Shown: piece after piece, positions 16,804 to 26,492 of the stretch
How the letters are laid out: every line of letters starts with the position of its first letter
How positions within the stretch are numbered: position 1 is the first letter of the stretch
Assembly: GCF_001494635.1 (NCBI RefSeq)
Contig: NZ_LOJF01000010.1
Span: forward strand, 124,001 to 188,000
Length of the DNA stretch: 64,000 bases
Direction of reading: 5' to 3'
Source: Tractidigestivibacter scatoligenes
Lineage (GTDB): Bacteria; Actinomycetota; Coriobacteriia; Coriobacteriales; Atopobiaceae
Notes under the pieces: generated by a model
The model's database searches: none
Seen by the model: the letters and a program-made list of their open reading frames with translations, nothing else
Told to the model about the DNA's origin: nothing
Position numbers and translations under genes: made by a program

Positions 16804-18201
16804 GTGTCACCGAGAAATGCGGAGGGCCGCGCCTCCAAGGGGCCGCGAAGCCTCCTGCGTTGTGTTGTCGAGACCCTGGTGATTCTCGCCATCGTTGTTG
16901 GTGTGGACGTCCTTCTCGTCTTCGCGCTCTATCCGTATGGCTCCACGAGCGAGGTCGTGTGGTCCGAGTACTTCTCGGCGGCAGATCAGAACATCGACAC
17001 CGTGGTGGTGGGCTCCTCGACGGCACAGCGCGCGATTGACCCCAATGTGCTTGATAACACGCTTGGTACCAGCAGCTTTACACTTGCGACGCCCGCTCAG
17101 CCACTCGAGGATAGCTACCTGGCGGTGAGCGAGGCCATTTCGGGGCATGGCGTGAAGCGGGTGATCTTGGGCCTAGACTACGAGACCATGTCGCTTGGTA
17201 GCTGGGACAAGGCCAACATCACCTACGTTCAGACCAAGGCTGCCTACGAGTCACTGCCCAAGGCGATTGGTGACTATGCGGGGCTGCTCACCAGCTCGGG
17301 ATTTTTTACCGGCTCGAAGTTCCTGCAGGTTCTCTTTCCCTGGACCATTGCGCACGAGAAAGGTGGGGTTCAGAGCGTAGAGAACAACCTGCGGATGCGC
17401 CTGGGCGGAACGACGCCCATTGAGGCGGCCAAGGTGCGCGAGCCCGGATGGACCTATGTTGGCAAGGGGTATGGCAACTACAACTACCTGCTGGACACAA
17501 GCAATGCTAAGGCAGCCATGTCCACAACAAGCCATGCGATTACAGACTTCACCGACCAGAACATGGCAACGCTGCAGAAGATTATTGATCTTTGCAACGA
17601 GAATGACGTGCAGCTTGTGGTTGTGGTGACGCCGAGGCCTGCCTTCAACGTGCTCTGCTACGGGGATGAGTATTCCCAGCAGATGGCAAGGATACGTGAC
17701 TTGGTTGAGTCCGCGGGCGGTGTGTTCCTCGACGCGAACCTGTTGAAGGATGACTATTATGCCCCGACTGCCGAGAACTTTGCAGACGGGGAGCACCTTA
17801 ACGCCACAGGCGCGGAGGGCTTCTCGGCAGTGCTTGCGGAGTACCTTGAACGGCTTGATGCCGGTGAGGACGTTTCGGGGATGTCCTACTCGTATGAGGG
17901 GTGGTCGGACTACCTGGCGTCGATTGACTACATCTCGGCGGTGACGCTTAACGGAAGCGTCGAGGATGGGACTGCGACGCTTACGGCAACGCCGTATGCG
18001 GGCCCAAACGTGCAGGTGGAGTACCAGTTCTGTCTGTGCGACGTAGACGGCAACGTGACCGGCGTGCTGCGTGATTGGAGCAGCGATGCCACGGTGACCT
18101 GCGCGGTGCCGGCAGACGGCAGCCTTTCGGTGCGTGTGAACGCGCGGCAGGTGGAGTCTGGCGCGGACTTCGAGCGCTACTGCATGTGGAGCTTGTCGTA
18201 A
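16804..18201 (+). CDS. SGNH-type membrane-anchored acyl-transfer protein 3
   Basis: This 465-residue third paralogue has a transmembrane segment at about 22-42, VVGSSTAQRAIDP (Ser about 71-72) and DGEHLNATGAEGF. The GTG start at 16804 follows GGAGGGC. It is the most divergent copy and has no MBOAT directly before it, unlike copies 1 and 2. It ends the cluster. Codon usage is slightly less GC-biased than in its neighbours, suggesting an older duplicate or a different origin. It may compete for or diversify the acceptor of MBOAT2. Confidence 0.8.
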   Translation: MSPRNAEGRASKGPRSLLRCVVETLVILAIVVGVDVLLVFALYPYGSTSEVVWSEYFSAADQNIDTVVVGSSTAQRAIDPNVLDNTLGTSSFTLATPAQPLEDSYLAVSEAISGHGVKRVILGLDYETMSLGSWDKANITYVQTKAAYESLPKAIGDYAGLLTSSGFFTGSKFLQVLFPWTIAHEKGGVQSVENNLRMRLGGTTPIEAAKVREPGWTYVGKGYGNYNYLLDTSNAKAAMSTTSHAITDFTDQNMATLQKIIDLCNENDVQLVVVVTPRPAFNVLCYGDEYSQQMARIRDLVESAGGVFLDANLLKDDYYAPTAENFADGEHLNATGAEGFSAVLAEYLERLDAGEDVSGMSYSYEGWSDYLASIDYISAVTLNGSVEDGTATLTATPYAGPNVQVEYQFCLCDVDGNVTGVLRDWSSDATVTCAVPADGSLSVRVNARQVESGADFERYCMWSLS

Positions 18202-18214
18202 AAGGGGCGCCGCG

Positions 18215-18327
18215 GGCGCGCCTGGTGACGCCGGAGGGGCCGTTATCGCAGCGATTCCGTACGAGAAGCGCCCATCGGCGCCAGGGTGACGCCTTAAGAG
18301 TCGTTATCGCAGCGATTCCGTATGAGA
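18215..18327. repeat. Tandem copies of a GGCGCC/TTATCGCAGCG repeat
   Basis: Two adjacent units, period 61 bp, share a TGACGCC segment and GTTATCGCAGCGATTCCGTA (18242-18261 and 18303-18322), each followed by a GAGA box. They lie just after the Dlt-like cluster. The pattern (GGCGCC, four or five bases, TGACGCC, then TTATCGC) resembles the 58-bp repeats at 28344 and 32248, so all may belong to one dispersed family. Confidence 0.6.
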
Positions 18328-18378
18328 TGGCCCTTCCGGCGCCCGATTCTCGCCCGAAGGCGCATTCCCGCAGGCTCT

Positions 18379-18471
18379 CTTGCCAGAGAATAGCTCCTTT
18401 TCTTAAACGTCGGCCGCATTTCCGCAGGTCATCGCAATCGGTTTTAAGAAATGGAGCTATTCTCTGCAAGA
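18379..18471. repeat. Hairpin element, arm class AGAGAATAGCTCC
   Basis: The arm AGAGAATAGCTCCTTTTCTT starts at 18385. Its near-perfect complement ends at 18465, and base pairing continues outward with one bulge. The core contains GCATTTCCGCAGGTC. The element at 33745 shares the arms and the TTTCCGCAGGT core, 15 kb away. No open frame is associated. Confidence 0.75.
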
Positions 18472-18527
18472 AGGGAGACGTGTACGGTTTGAGTTGCCGG
18501 AATGGAGCCCCTTCTCCGTCTCTCCGC

Positions 18528-18628
18528 TGCCCTCTCTCCGTTCTTTAGCGGAATCTGAGAATTGCACTGGCTGCCAACTGGGCAAACGCGAGGCCCGTTT
18601 CACAAAAACCGATAAAGAACGAAGGGCA
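18528..18628. repeat. Hairpin element, arm class CGTTCTTTAGCGG
   Basis: CTCCGTTCTTTAGCGG (ending 18551) faces CCGATAAAGAACGAAGG (from 18609). The core carries CTGCCAACTGGGC. The same arm class occurs at 34220, there with a TTCCCGCAGGT core. This element and its neighbour at 18379 fill the 511-bp gap 18202-18712, in which no gene is visible. Confidence 0.7.
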
Positions 18629-18654
18629 GGGGCGAGAACAGCGATACGTACGAG

Positions 18655-18690
18655 AAAGGCGAGACAGGAGAAGTTCCTGCCTCGCCTTTT
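18655..18690. terminator. Intrinsic terminator near the esterase 3' end
   Basis: AAGGCGAGACAGGA pairs with TCCTGCCTCGCCTT across a GAAGT loop. TTTT follows on the plus strand; on the minus strand the run is TTTC. It lies 23 bp past the esterase stop and probably ends that transcript. Confidence 0.65.
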
Positions 18691-18712
18691 GGTTGCGTGG
18701 GATGTCGGGGGT

Positions 18713-20023
18713 TTAGCGGGCCGACTTACGGGTGCGCGTCGTCTTCTTGGCCGCGGGCTTTGTAGCCGCGGCCTTCTTTGCGGGTGCCTTGGCGGCAGCG
18801 GTGGACTTGGCAGCGGGCTTCGCGGCGGGCTCGGCCTTGGGTGCGGGGGCCGCCTTCTTGGCGGGAGCAGGCTTCGCGGCGGCAGCAGGCTTCTTGGCGG
18901 GCTCAGCCTTGGCTGCGGGGGCCGCCTTCTTGGCGGGAGCAGGCTTTGCTGAAGTTGCCTTGGGGGCCGCCTTCTTGGCGGGAGCGGGCTTGGCCGCAGC
19001 GGCCTTTGGCTCCGCCTTGGTAGCTGGCGCGGCCTTGGGCTCGGCCTTCTCAGACGTCTTCGCCGCAGGTGCTGCCTTGGCTGCGGGTGCAACCTTCGCC
19101 GCAGGTGCCGCCTTGGCGGCAGGAGCGGCCTTCTTCACTGCCGGCTCCGCCTTCTTTGCCGGTGCCGCCTTGGTACGAGACGTGCGCGTGGCCTTGGTGC
19201 CAGCGGCCTTCTTTGCGGTCACGGGCTTGGCCGGCGCGTTCTTCGCTGCCTCGGCAACCTCCTCGGCGTGGTACTTCTCGGCCTCGTCCAACACGTAGGG
19301 GAGGAAGTACTGGACCTGCTTCTGCCACCAGGGCCAGTCGTGGTCCACGTCGGTTCCCCAGTAGTCGCACCAGGCGTTCACGCCCAGCGCACGGAAGGCG
19401 TCGTCCACGATGTGCTCGGTGCGCAGGCCCTCTTCCTCCCAAGCGCCCTGGCCGCAGCACAGGACGATCTCGCGCCTGTTGTAGAGGTCGATGTAGGGGT
19501 GGTCGTGCGGGGTGTTGGGCAGGAAGTGAACGGGGGAGTTGAAGTACAGGGTGGTGTTCATCCAGTCGCCAAAGAAGAACTGCGCGTCGTAGCCGCCGGA
19601 GAGCGCGATGACGCCCTGGAAGAGGTCCGGGCGGCGCAGGAAGGCGACAAGGGCGTGCGTGGCACCAAGCGAGCAGCCCATCGTGAGCGGACGCAGGTCA
19701 GAGCTGTTGCGCTCGTGCACGAAGGGAACGACCTCCTCGCACACGTAGTTGTAGAACGCCTCGATTACCTTGACGCGCAGGACGTTGTCGCCACCGCGGT
19801 CAGACCAACCCTCGGCGTCGACGGAGTCGAGGACAAAGAGCTGGATCTTGCCGCCATCGATGTAGTCTTTCATGGCGTCGACCATGCCGAACTGCTCATA
19901 GCAGTCACTCATCGCATCCTGGATAGGAAAAGCGATGACAGGCCACCCGGACTCACCATAGACGCGGATGCTCATGTCCTTGCCGAGGTTCTTGCTGTGC
20001 GCGGTTACCGTTTCCCGATTCAT
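18713..20023 (-). CDS. Esterase-like alpha/beta hydrolase with histone-H1-like Lys/Ala/Pro tail
   Basis: Residues 1-260 form an esterase-D/antigen-85-like hydrolase. The nucleophile elbow is GCSLGA (Ser118), and a late VDHDWPWW supplies the probable catalytic histidine (H228). From about residue 262 to 436 the protein becomes a low-complexity Ala/Lys/Pro tail of repeated PAKKAAP, PAAKAAP and AEPAAK units, closely resembling histone H1 and mycobacterial HupB/Lsr2-type basic tails. No signal peptide is apparent, so it should be cytoplasmic. Such tails bind DNA, RNA or polyanions; the combination with an esterase is unusual. Substrate unknown. Read in the correct frame there is no frameshift between the parts. 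Confidence 0.8.
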   Translation of the reverse strand: MNRETVTAHSKNLGKDMSIRVYGESGWPVIAFPIQDAMSDCYEQFGMVDAMKDYIDGGKIQLFVLDSVDAEGWSDRGGDNVLRVKVIEAFYNYVCEEVVPFVHERNSSDLRPLTMGCSLGATHALVAFLRRPDLFQGVIALSGGYDAQFFFGDWMNTTLYFNSPVHFLPNTPHDHPYIDLYNRREIVLCCGQGAWEEEGLRTEHIVDDAFRALGVNAWCDYWGTDVDHDWPWWQKQVQYFLPYVLDEAEKYHAEEVAEAAKNAPAKPVTAKKAAGTKATRTSRTKAAPAKKAEPAVKKAAPAAKAAPAAKVAPAAKAAPAAKTSEKAEPKAAPATKAEPKAAAAKPAPAKKAAPKATSAKPAPAKKAAPAAKAEPAKKPAAAAKPAPAKKAAPAPKAEPAAKPAAKSTAAAKAPAKKAAATKPAAKKTTRTRKSAR

Positions 20024-20140
20024 ATGACCGCTCCCCTCATTTACTGGCTCAAGGTTGCATCTTTATGGTAGCAAAACTGCGTTTCGGGTGGTTTTCTAAT
20101 CTGAAGAATGCAGGACCGCCGTTATGTTATCCATTCATGC

Positions 20141-20201
20141 GCTGCGCGCCAAGGTGACGTAACCGCGTCCACCCAACTTGGCCAACCGCCGGGGCGCGCA
20201 G
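20141..20201. repeat. Small inverted repeat in the esterase/SixA gap
   Basis: GCTGCGCGCC at 20141-20150 faces GGCGCGCAG ending at 20201, with CCCAACTTGGCCAAC in the core. It sits in the 290-bp divergent gap 20024-20313 and could be a weak relative of the hairpin elements or an operator. No clear promoter was found. Confidence 0.35.
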
Positions 20202-20313
20202 TTAACGTGGCTGTCACGGGGTACTGCTATGCTAAAACCTCATGCGAGTATCGCTCGCATGTGTGCGTTGGGGTTCAGGTAGGGGTAAGCGTTGCGTTTG
20301 CGGAGGTTGTCTC

Positions 20314-21756
20314 ATGGTCAGGACCCTTGTTCTCGTGCGGCACGGCAAGGCCGAGAAGGCACCGGACGGCTCGTCGGATCTATATCGCGAGCTCACGCCA
20401 GACGGCAGGCATGCCCTAGAGATTGCGTATCCGCGCACCTTCTCGCTGCTTGAGGACTACGACGACGTAAACGTGTGGTCAAGCCCCGCAATCCGCGCCA
20501 TGCAGACGGCGCAGGTGGTCGCAAACGTGCTGGGCGTTGACGGCATCGAGGTCGACCAGACCCTCTACGACCAGAACGTGGACGCCATTCTCGCGCAGAT
20601 TTCCACCACGTCCGAGGACACCGTGGTCATTGTTGGCCATGTGCCCTCGCTTGATGCCATCGCGTCGCGCCTGTTGGGCATGACCATCAGACTGAACAAG
20701 GGTGCCGCGCTGGCGCTCGAGCTGCCACAGCCCGAAGCTGCGGCGGAGGGCGAGGTGGCCACCCCGGCACCCGCGTCGCTTCTCTGGTTTGTGGATGGCC
20801 CCAAGCCCAGCGTTTGGGGGTCGCTCGTCTCCATCGAGGGCGAGGTCACCGCATCTGCCGGTGAGCTTGCGGCCAGCGCCGAGCGCTTCTTCAACAACCC
20901 CGATGACACTGACGCCCTCTGTGACTTTCGCATGGCCGTCCGCAGGCTCCGCTCTCTTGTCTCGTTCCTCTCCCCCTGGGAGTCCAAGAAGCAGGCCGAG
21001 CGTGCCGACAAGATCCTGCGAAACCTGCTTGACGCCACCGCGCGCCTGCGTGGGATAGACATCTTCTCCCAGACGGTCGACGACCTTGTCGAGGCAGGCG
21101 AGCTGGGCGAGAACAGCCTGCTTCCCGTTGCGTGCGCCCACGAGCGCAAGCTCGAGCGGAGCTCGTTCATGGAGCTGGTGCGCAAGAAGAGCCTCGTCAA
21201 GAAGCTCGACGCGTTGGTGGAGGAGCTCTCGGGCTTTCGCTGGAAGAAGTCCGTGCTTGTGCGTGGCCTTAGCGAGGAGGACCTCAGGTCTCGCTTTGAC
21301 GAGGAGCTCGATGCCCTTGACCAGGCACTCTTTGGCCTTGACCTTTCTAGTGCCAATGCGGTCTACGACGCCCGTCGCGACGCGAAGGAGCTGCACTACG
21401 TGGCTAACCGCCTGGGCGTGGTGCTGGGCGACGAGCGCGCGCAGATGAGCCAGTACATGGACGAGATTCAGCGCGACCTGGGTGCGCTCTGCAACGCGCG
21501 CACCAACGCTACGCTGGCAGACGAGTTTCGCCACAGCCCGCGCTTCCGCGGCGTGCGCGCAGACCTTGGTGTTGCCGGGCGCGACCAGAGCGAGGTCGTC
21601 TCGGCGATTGTCTCGGGCATGAAGCGTCGCGAGGCAAGCGACGGGGCCGCGGAGGAGGAGGGTGCGCTGTCCGAGGAGGCGCCTGCCGCGGACGCCGCTG
21701 AGGTCGAGAGCACCGCCCCCACCGAGAACGCCACGCCCGAGACCTCTGCGGAATAG
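20314..21756 (+). CDS. SixA-type histidine phosphatase fused to a CHAD domain
   Basis: This 480-residue fusion starts MVRTLVLVRHGKAEKAP, the RHG box of SixA phosphohistidine phosphatases (His10), with a second histidine in VIVGHVPSLDAIA. From about residue 185 it becomes a CHAD domain: FRMAVRRLRSLVSFL, then ELHYVANRLGVV, the conserved basic helices that bind polyphosphate. An acidic Glu/Ala tail of about 50 residues ends it. ATG 20314 follows GGAGG by 7 nt. The fusion suggests removal of phosphate from a target tethered to polyphosphate granules. It lies 12 bp before fumC and is probably co-transcribed. Confidence 0.85.
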   Translation: MVRTLVLVRHGKAEKAPDGSSDLYRELTPDGRHALEIAYPRTFSLLEDYDDVNVWSSPAIRAMQTAQVVANVLGVDGIEVDQTLYDQNVDAILAQISTTSEDTVVIVGHVPSLDAIASRLLGMTIRLNKGAALALELPQPEAAAEGEVATPAPASLLWFVDGPKPSVWGSLVSIEGEVTASAGELAASAERFFNNPDDTDALCDFRMAVRRLRSLVSFLSPWESKKQAERADKILRNLLDATARLRGIDIFSQTVDDLVEAGELGENSLLPVACAHERKLERSSFMELVRKKSLVKKLDALVEELSGFRWKKSVLVRGLSEEDLRSRFDEELDALDQALFGLDLSSANAVYDARRDAKELHYVANRLGVVLGDERAQMSQYMDEIQRDLGALCNARTNATLADEFRHSPRFRGVRADLGVAGRDQSEVVSAIVSGMKRREASDGAAEEEGALSEEAPAADAAEVESTAPTENATPETSAE

Positions 21757-21768
21757 GAGGGCAAGCGC

Positions 21769-23133
<1,365 letters not shown>

Positions 23134-23173
23134 GCGCGGGCGACCCTCGCGCGCACGGCAGAAAGGAGTTCTC

Positions 23174-24457
23174 ATGAGCGAACAGAGCATCGAGACCCGC
23201 TGTGTGCAGGCGGGCTACACGCCGGGTAACGGCGAGCCGCGCCAGGTGCCCATCGTCCAGTCCACCACCTTCAAGTACGACACCTCCGATGCCATGGGGC
23301 GCCTCTTCGACCTGGAGGACACGGGCTACTTCTACACGCGTCTCCAGAACCCCACGAACGATCACGTGGCGGCCAAGATCGCCTCGCTCGAGGGTGGCAC
23401 CGCGGCCATGCTCACCAGCTCTGGCCAGGCGGCCAATTTCTTTGCCGTCTTCAACATCTGCGAGGCAGGCGGCCACGTGGTGGCAAGCTCTGCCATCTAC
23501 GGAGGCACCTTCAACCTCCTTGCCCACACGCTGGGCAAGATGGGTATCGAGTGCACCTTCGTTGACCCCAACTGCACGCCGGAGGAGCTAGACGCCGCGT
23601 TCCGCCCCAACACCAAGTGCGTCTTTGGCGAGACCATCGCCAACCCGGCGCTGGCGGTTCTCGACATCGAGAAGTTCGCTACGGCGGCCCATGCCCACGG
23701 CGTGCCCCTCATCGTGGACAACACCTTCCCCACGCCCATCAACTGCCGTCCCATCGAGTGGGGTGCGGATATTGTGACCCACTCCACCACCAAGTACATG
23801 GACGGGCACGGCGCGTGCGTGGGTGGCGCCATTGTGGACTCCGGCAAGTTCGACTGGATGGCCAACGCGGAGCGCTTCCCCGGCCTCACGACTCCGGACG
23901 AGTCCTACCACGGCATTGTCTATGCCGAGAAGTTCGGGCAGGCCAGCGCCTACATCACCAAGGCAACGTCGCAGCTCATGCGCGACTTTGGCAGCATCCA
24001 GAGCCCGCAGAACGCCTTCTATCTGAACCTTGGCCTCGAGAGCCTGCACGTGCGCGTGCCGCAGCACTGCAAGAACGCCCGAGCCGTGGCAGAGTTCCTC
24101 TCCACGAGCGACAAGGTGGCGTCCGTGCGCTACCCGGACCTCCCTGGGGACCCGTACCGCAAGCTTGCCGAGAAGTACCTGCCCAACGGTAGCTGCGGCG
24201 TGGTGAGCTTCGAGGTTGCCGGCGGTCGCGAGGCGGCGGAGCGCTTCATGGCTGGGCTGCGCGTCTTTGCGATCGAGACGCACGTGGCCGACGCGCGCAG
24301 CTGCTGTTTGCACCCGGCGTCCTCGACGCACCGCCAGATGACCAACGACGAGCTGGTAGCGGCCGGCATCTCTCCCGCAATGGTGCGCATGAGCTGCGGC
24401 ATCGAGGGCACCGATGACCTTGTGGCAGACGTGGAGCAGGCGCTGGCCCGCGTGTAG
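23174..24457 (+). CDS. metY: O-acetylhomoserine sulfhydrylase-type PLP enzyme
   Basis: This 427-residue Cys/Met-metabolism PLP enzyme has YTRLQNPTNDHVAAKIASLEGG near the N-terminus, VDNTFPTP, and the PLP lysine in HSTTKYMDGHG. The longer insert around the EWGADIV region and the overall length fit O-acetylhomoserine aminocarboxypropyltransferase (MetY) better than cystathionine gamma-synthase. It makes homocysteine from O-acetylhomoserine and sulfide. ATG 23174 follows AAAGGAG. It sits 40 bp after fumC and is probably the last gene of the sixA-fumC-metY transcript. Confidence 0.88.
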   Translation: MSEQSIETRCVQAGYTPGNGEPRQVPIVQSTTFKYDTSDAMGRLFDLEDTGYFYTRLQNPTNDHVAAKIASLEGGTAAMLTSSGQAANFFAVFNICEAGGHVVASSAIYGGTFNLLAHTLGKMGIECTFVDPNCTPEELDAAFRPNTKCVFGETIANPALAVLDIEKFATAAHAHGVPLIVDNTFPTPINCRPIEWGADIVTHSTTKYMDGHGACVGGAIVDSGKFDWMANAERFPGLTTPDESYHGIVYAEKFGQASAYITKATSQLMRDFGSIQSPQNAFYLNLGLESLHVRVPQHCKNARAVAEFLSTSDKVASVRYPDLPGDPYRKLAEKYLPNGSCGVVSFEVAGGREAAERFMAGLRVFAIETHVADARSCCLHPASSTHRQMTNDELVAAGISPAMVRMSCGIEGTDDLVADVEQALARV

Positions 24458-24523
24458 GGGCGCCCGCGTTCCTCTCGCCACTGGTATCTAATACATCCAC
24501 ACGGCGACAAGAAAACACCATTC

Positions 24524-24553
24524 AGAGGGGTGGGCATGAGCGCCCGCCCCTCT
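24524..24553 (+). terminator. Hairpin terminator after metY
   Basis: AGAGGGGTGGGC faces GCCCGCCCCTCT across a short loop about 70 bp after the metY stop, followed by a pyrimidine-rich CTTCCT run. This is a likely Rho-independent terminator with a weak U-tract. Confidence 0.6.
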
Positions 24554-24671
24554 CTTCCTACCGTTTGCGGATTGACGGTTGGCGTGGGTCCGTCAGCCGG
24601 GAAACTTGAAATGTTATGCGTCCTCCTGGGTGGGGACCCAGGCCGGGCGACCAAGACAAGGAGAGGACCTT

Positions 24672-26492
24672 ATGGCTAGGCTTCATGTGATGCAGCGTAG
24701 CGAGGCCCAGGCTGTCATGGACAGCCTGCACGAGGCGCTTAGCAGGCGCCTTGCGGTAAGCTCGCTCGCCCCCTGCCCGGTGGAGTTCACCGCGGCTTAC
24801 GTAAACATGTGCGCCACGCAGAGCTGCGGCAAGTGCACGCCCTGCCGCGTTGGCCTGCGCGCTCTCTCGGACCTTTTGAACGACGTCCTGGAGAACCGCG
24901 CGGACGAGCACACGCTCGACCTTATCGAGCGCACGGCGCGCACAATCTACCTCTCGGCCGACTGCGCCATTGGCTACGAGGCCGGCGACATGGCGCTCAC
25001 GGCCATCCGCGGCTTCCGCGACGACTTCGAGCACCACGTCCAGAAGCACGCCTGCGGCTTCACGCAGAGCCAGCTCGTGCCCTGCGTCTCGGGCTGCCCG
25101 GCGGGCGTGGACATCCCCGGCTACATCAGCCTGGTGGAGGCGAGCCGCTACACGGACGCTGTCCGCCTCATCCGCAAGGACAACCCGCTGCCCCTGGTCT
25201 GCGGCTACGTCTGCGAGCACCCCTGCGAGATGAACTGCCGTCGCGGCATGGTCGATGACCCCATGAACATCCGTGGCCTCAAGCGCTATGCCGTGGACCA
25301 CATGGAGACGGACTACCGTCCCAACATGGCCGAGAAGACCGGCAAGCGCGTGGCCGTGGTGGGTGGTGGCCCCGCGGGCCTCTCGTGCGCGTACTATCTC
25401 TCGGTCATGGGCCACGACGTCACCATCTATGAGGCGCGCCACAAGCTGGGCGGCATGCTGCGTTATGGCATCCCAAACTACCGTCTGCCCCACGAGCGCC
25501 TGGACGCCGAGATCCAGTGGATTCTCGACTGCGGCATCCAGGTGAAGTGCGACACCAAGGTCGAGGACCTCGCTGCGCTGCGCAAAGACTACGATGCCGT
25601 CTACCTGGCCATCGGTGCCCACCTCGACCGCAAGCTGGGCCTTCCCGGGGAGGACTCGGTGGGCGTGCTCTCTGCCGTCGAGATGCTGCGTGCCCTGGGT
25701 GACGAGGTCCGCCCGGACTTCTCGCACGAGCGCGTCTGCGTGATTGGCGGCGGCAACGTGGCCATGGACGTGGCACGCTCCGCCATTCGCCTGGGCGCCA
25801 AGAAGGTCACCATCGTTTACCGCCGCCGCGTGGCCGACATGACGGCCCAGGACGAGGAGATCGCGGGCGCCAAGGCCGAGGGGTGCGAGCTTCTCGAGCT
25901 TCACGCGCCCATCGCCATCGAGTCTCAGGACGGCTACGTGACCGGCCTGCGGGTACAGCGGCAGATTATTGGCGGGCTCTCCCGCGGGCGCTTTGCCCCG
26001 CGGCAGGCGGACGCCCCCGAGGAGGTCATTCCCTGCGAGCGCGTGGTGGTGGCCATTGGCCAGGCCATCGAGTCTGGTCCCTTCGAGGAGCAGGGCGTGC
26101 CTTGCAAGCGCGGGCGCATCGAGGTGGGGGAGGATTCCGCCGTGCCCGGCATGGAGGGCGTCTTCTCCGGCGGCGACTGCCAGAGTGGCCCCGCCACGGT
26201 CATCCGTGCCGTCAACGCCGGCAAGGTAGCCGCGGGCAACATCGACAACTACCTGGGCTTCAACCATCAGGTCGCGCTCGACGTGGACCTGCCTCCCGTG
26301 CAGTTCAAGGGCAAGACGAGCTGCGCCAGGTGCGAGATGACGCTGCGCGAGGCCGAGGACCGCAAGCGCGACTTTGACCTCATCGAGAACGGGCTCACCG
26401 AGGAAGAGGCCCACCAGGAGGCATCGAGGTGCCTGAGGTGCGATCACTTTGGCTTTGGTGCGTTCCGCGGGGGGAGGATCGAGCAGTGGTAA
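24672..26492 (+). CDS. NuoF-like/GltD-like NAD(P)H oxidoreductase subunit of the hydrogenase
   Basis: This 606-residue iron-sulfur flavoprotein begins with a NuoF C-terminal-type [4Fe-4S] region (CATQSCGKCTPCRVG). A GltD-type N-terminal cluster domain (CVSGCPAGVDIPGY, CGYVCEHPCEMNCRR) follows, then FAD- and NAD(P)-binding Rossmann folds (VAVVGGGPAGLS; VCVIGGGNVAMDVARS), and a C-terminal CARCEM...CLRCDHF pair. It lacks the NuoF FMN/NADH domain. It overlaps the downstream [FeFe]-hydrogenase gene by 7 bp, so it should pass electrons between NAD(P)H and that hydrogenase. ATG 24672 follows GGAGAGGA. Confidence 0.87.
   Translation: MARLHVMQRSEAQAVMDSLHEALSRRLAVSSLAPCPVEFTAAYVNMCATQSCGKCTPCRVGLRALSDLLNDVLENRADEHTLDLIERTARTIYLSADCAIGYEAGDMALTAIRGFRDDFEHHVQKHACGFTQSQLVPCVSGCPAGVDIPGYISLVEASRYTDAVRLIRKDNPLPLVCGYVCEHPCEMNCRRGMVDDPMNIRGLKRYAVDHMETDYRPNMAEKTGKRVAVVGGGPAGLSCAYYLSVMGHDVTIYEARHKLGGMLRYGIPNYRLPHERLDAEIQWILDCGIQVKCDTKVEDLAALRKDYDAVYLAIGAHLDRKLGLPGEDSVGVLSAVEMLRALGDEVRPDFSHERVCVIGGGNVAMDVARSAIRLGAKKVTIVYRRRVADMTAQDEEIAGAKAEGCELLELHAPIAIESQDGYVTGLRVQRQIIGGLSRGRFAPRQADAPEEVIPCERVVVAIGQAIESGPFEEQGVPCKRGRIEVGEDSAVPGMEGVFSGGDCQSGPATVIRAVNAGKVAAGNIDNYLGFNHQVALDVDLPPVQFKGKTSCARCEMTLREAEDRKRDFDLIENGLTEEEAHQEASRCLRCDHFGFGAFRGGRIEQW

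Noticed and set aside
18713-19240. Frameshift creating the Lys/Ala tail of the esterase
   Set aside because: The frame is open and in phase from the catalytic domain through the tail, and tail composition (AAG, GCC, CCC codons) is a recognised H1-like pattern.
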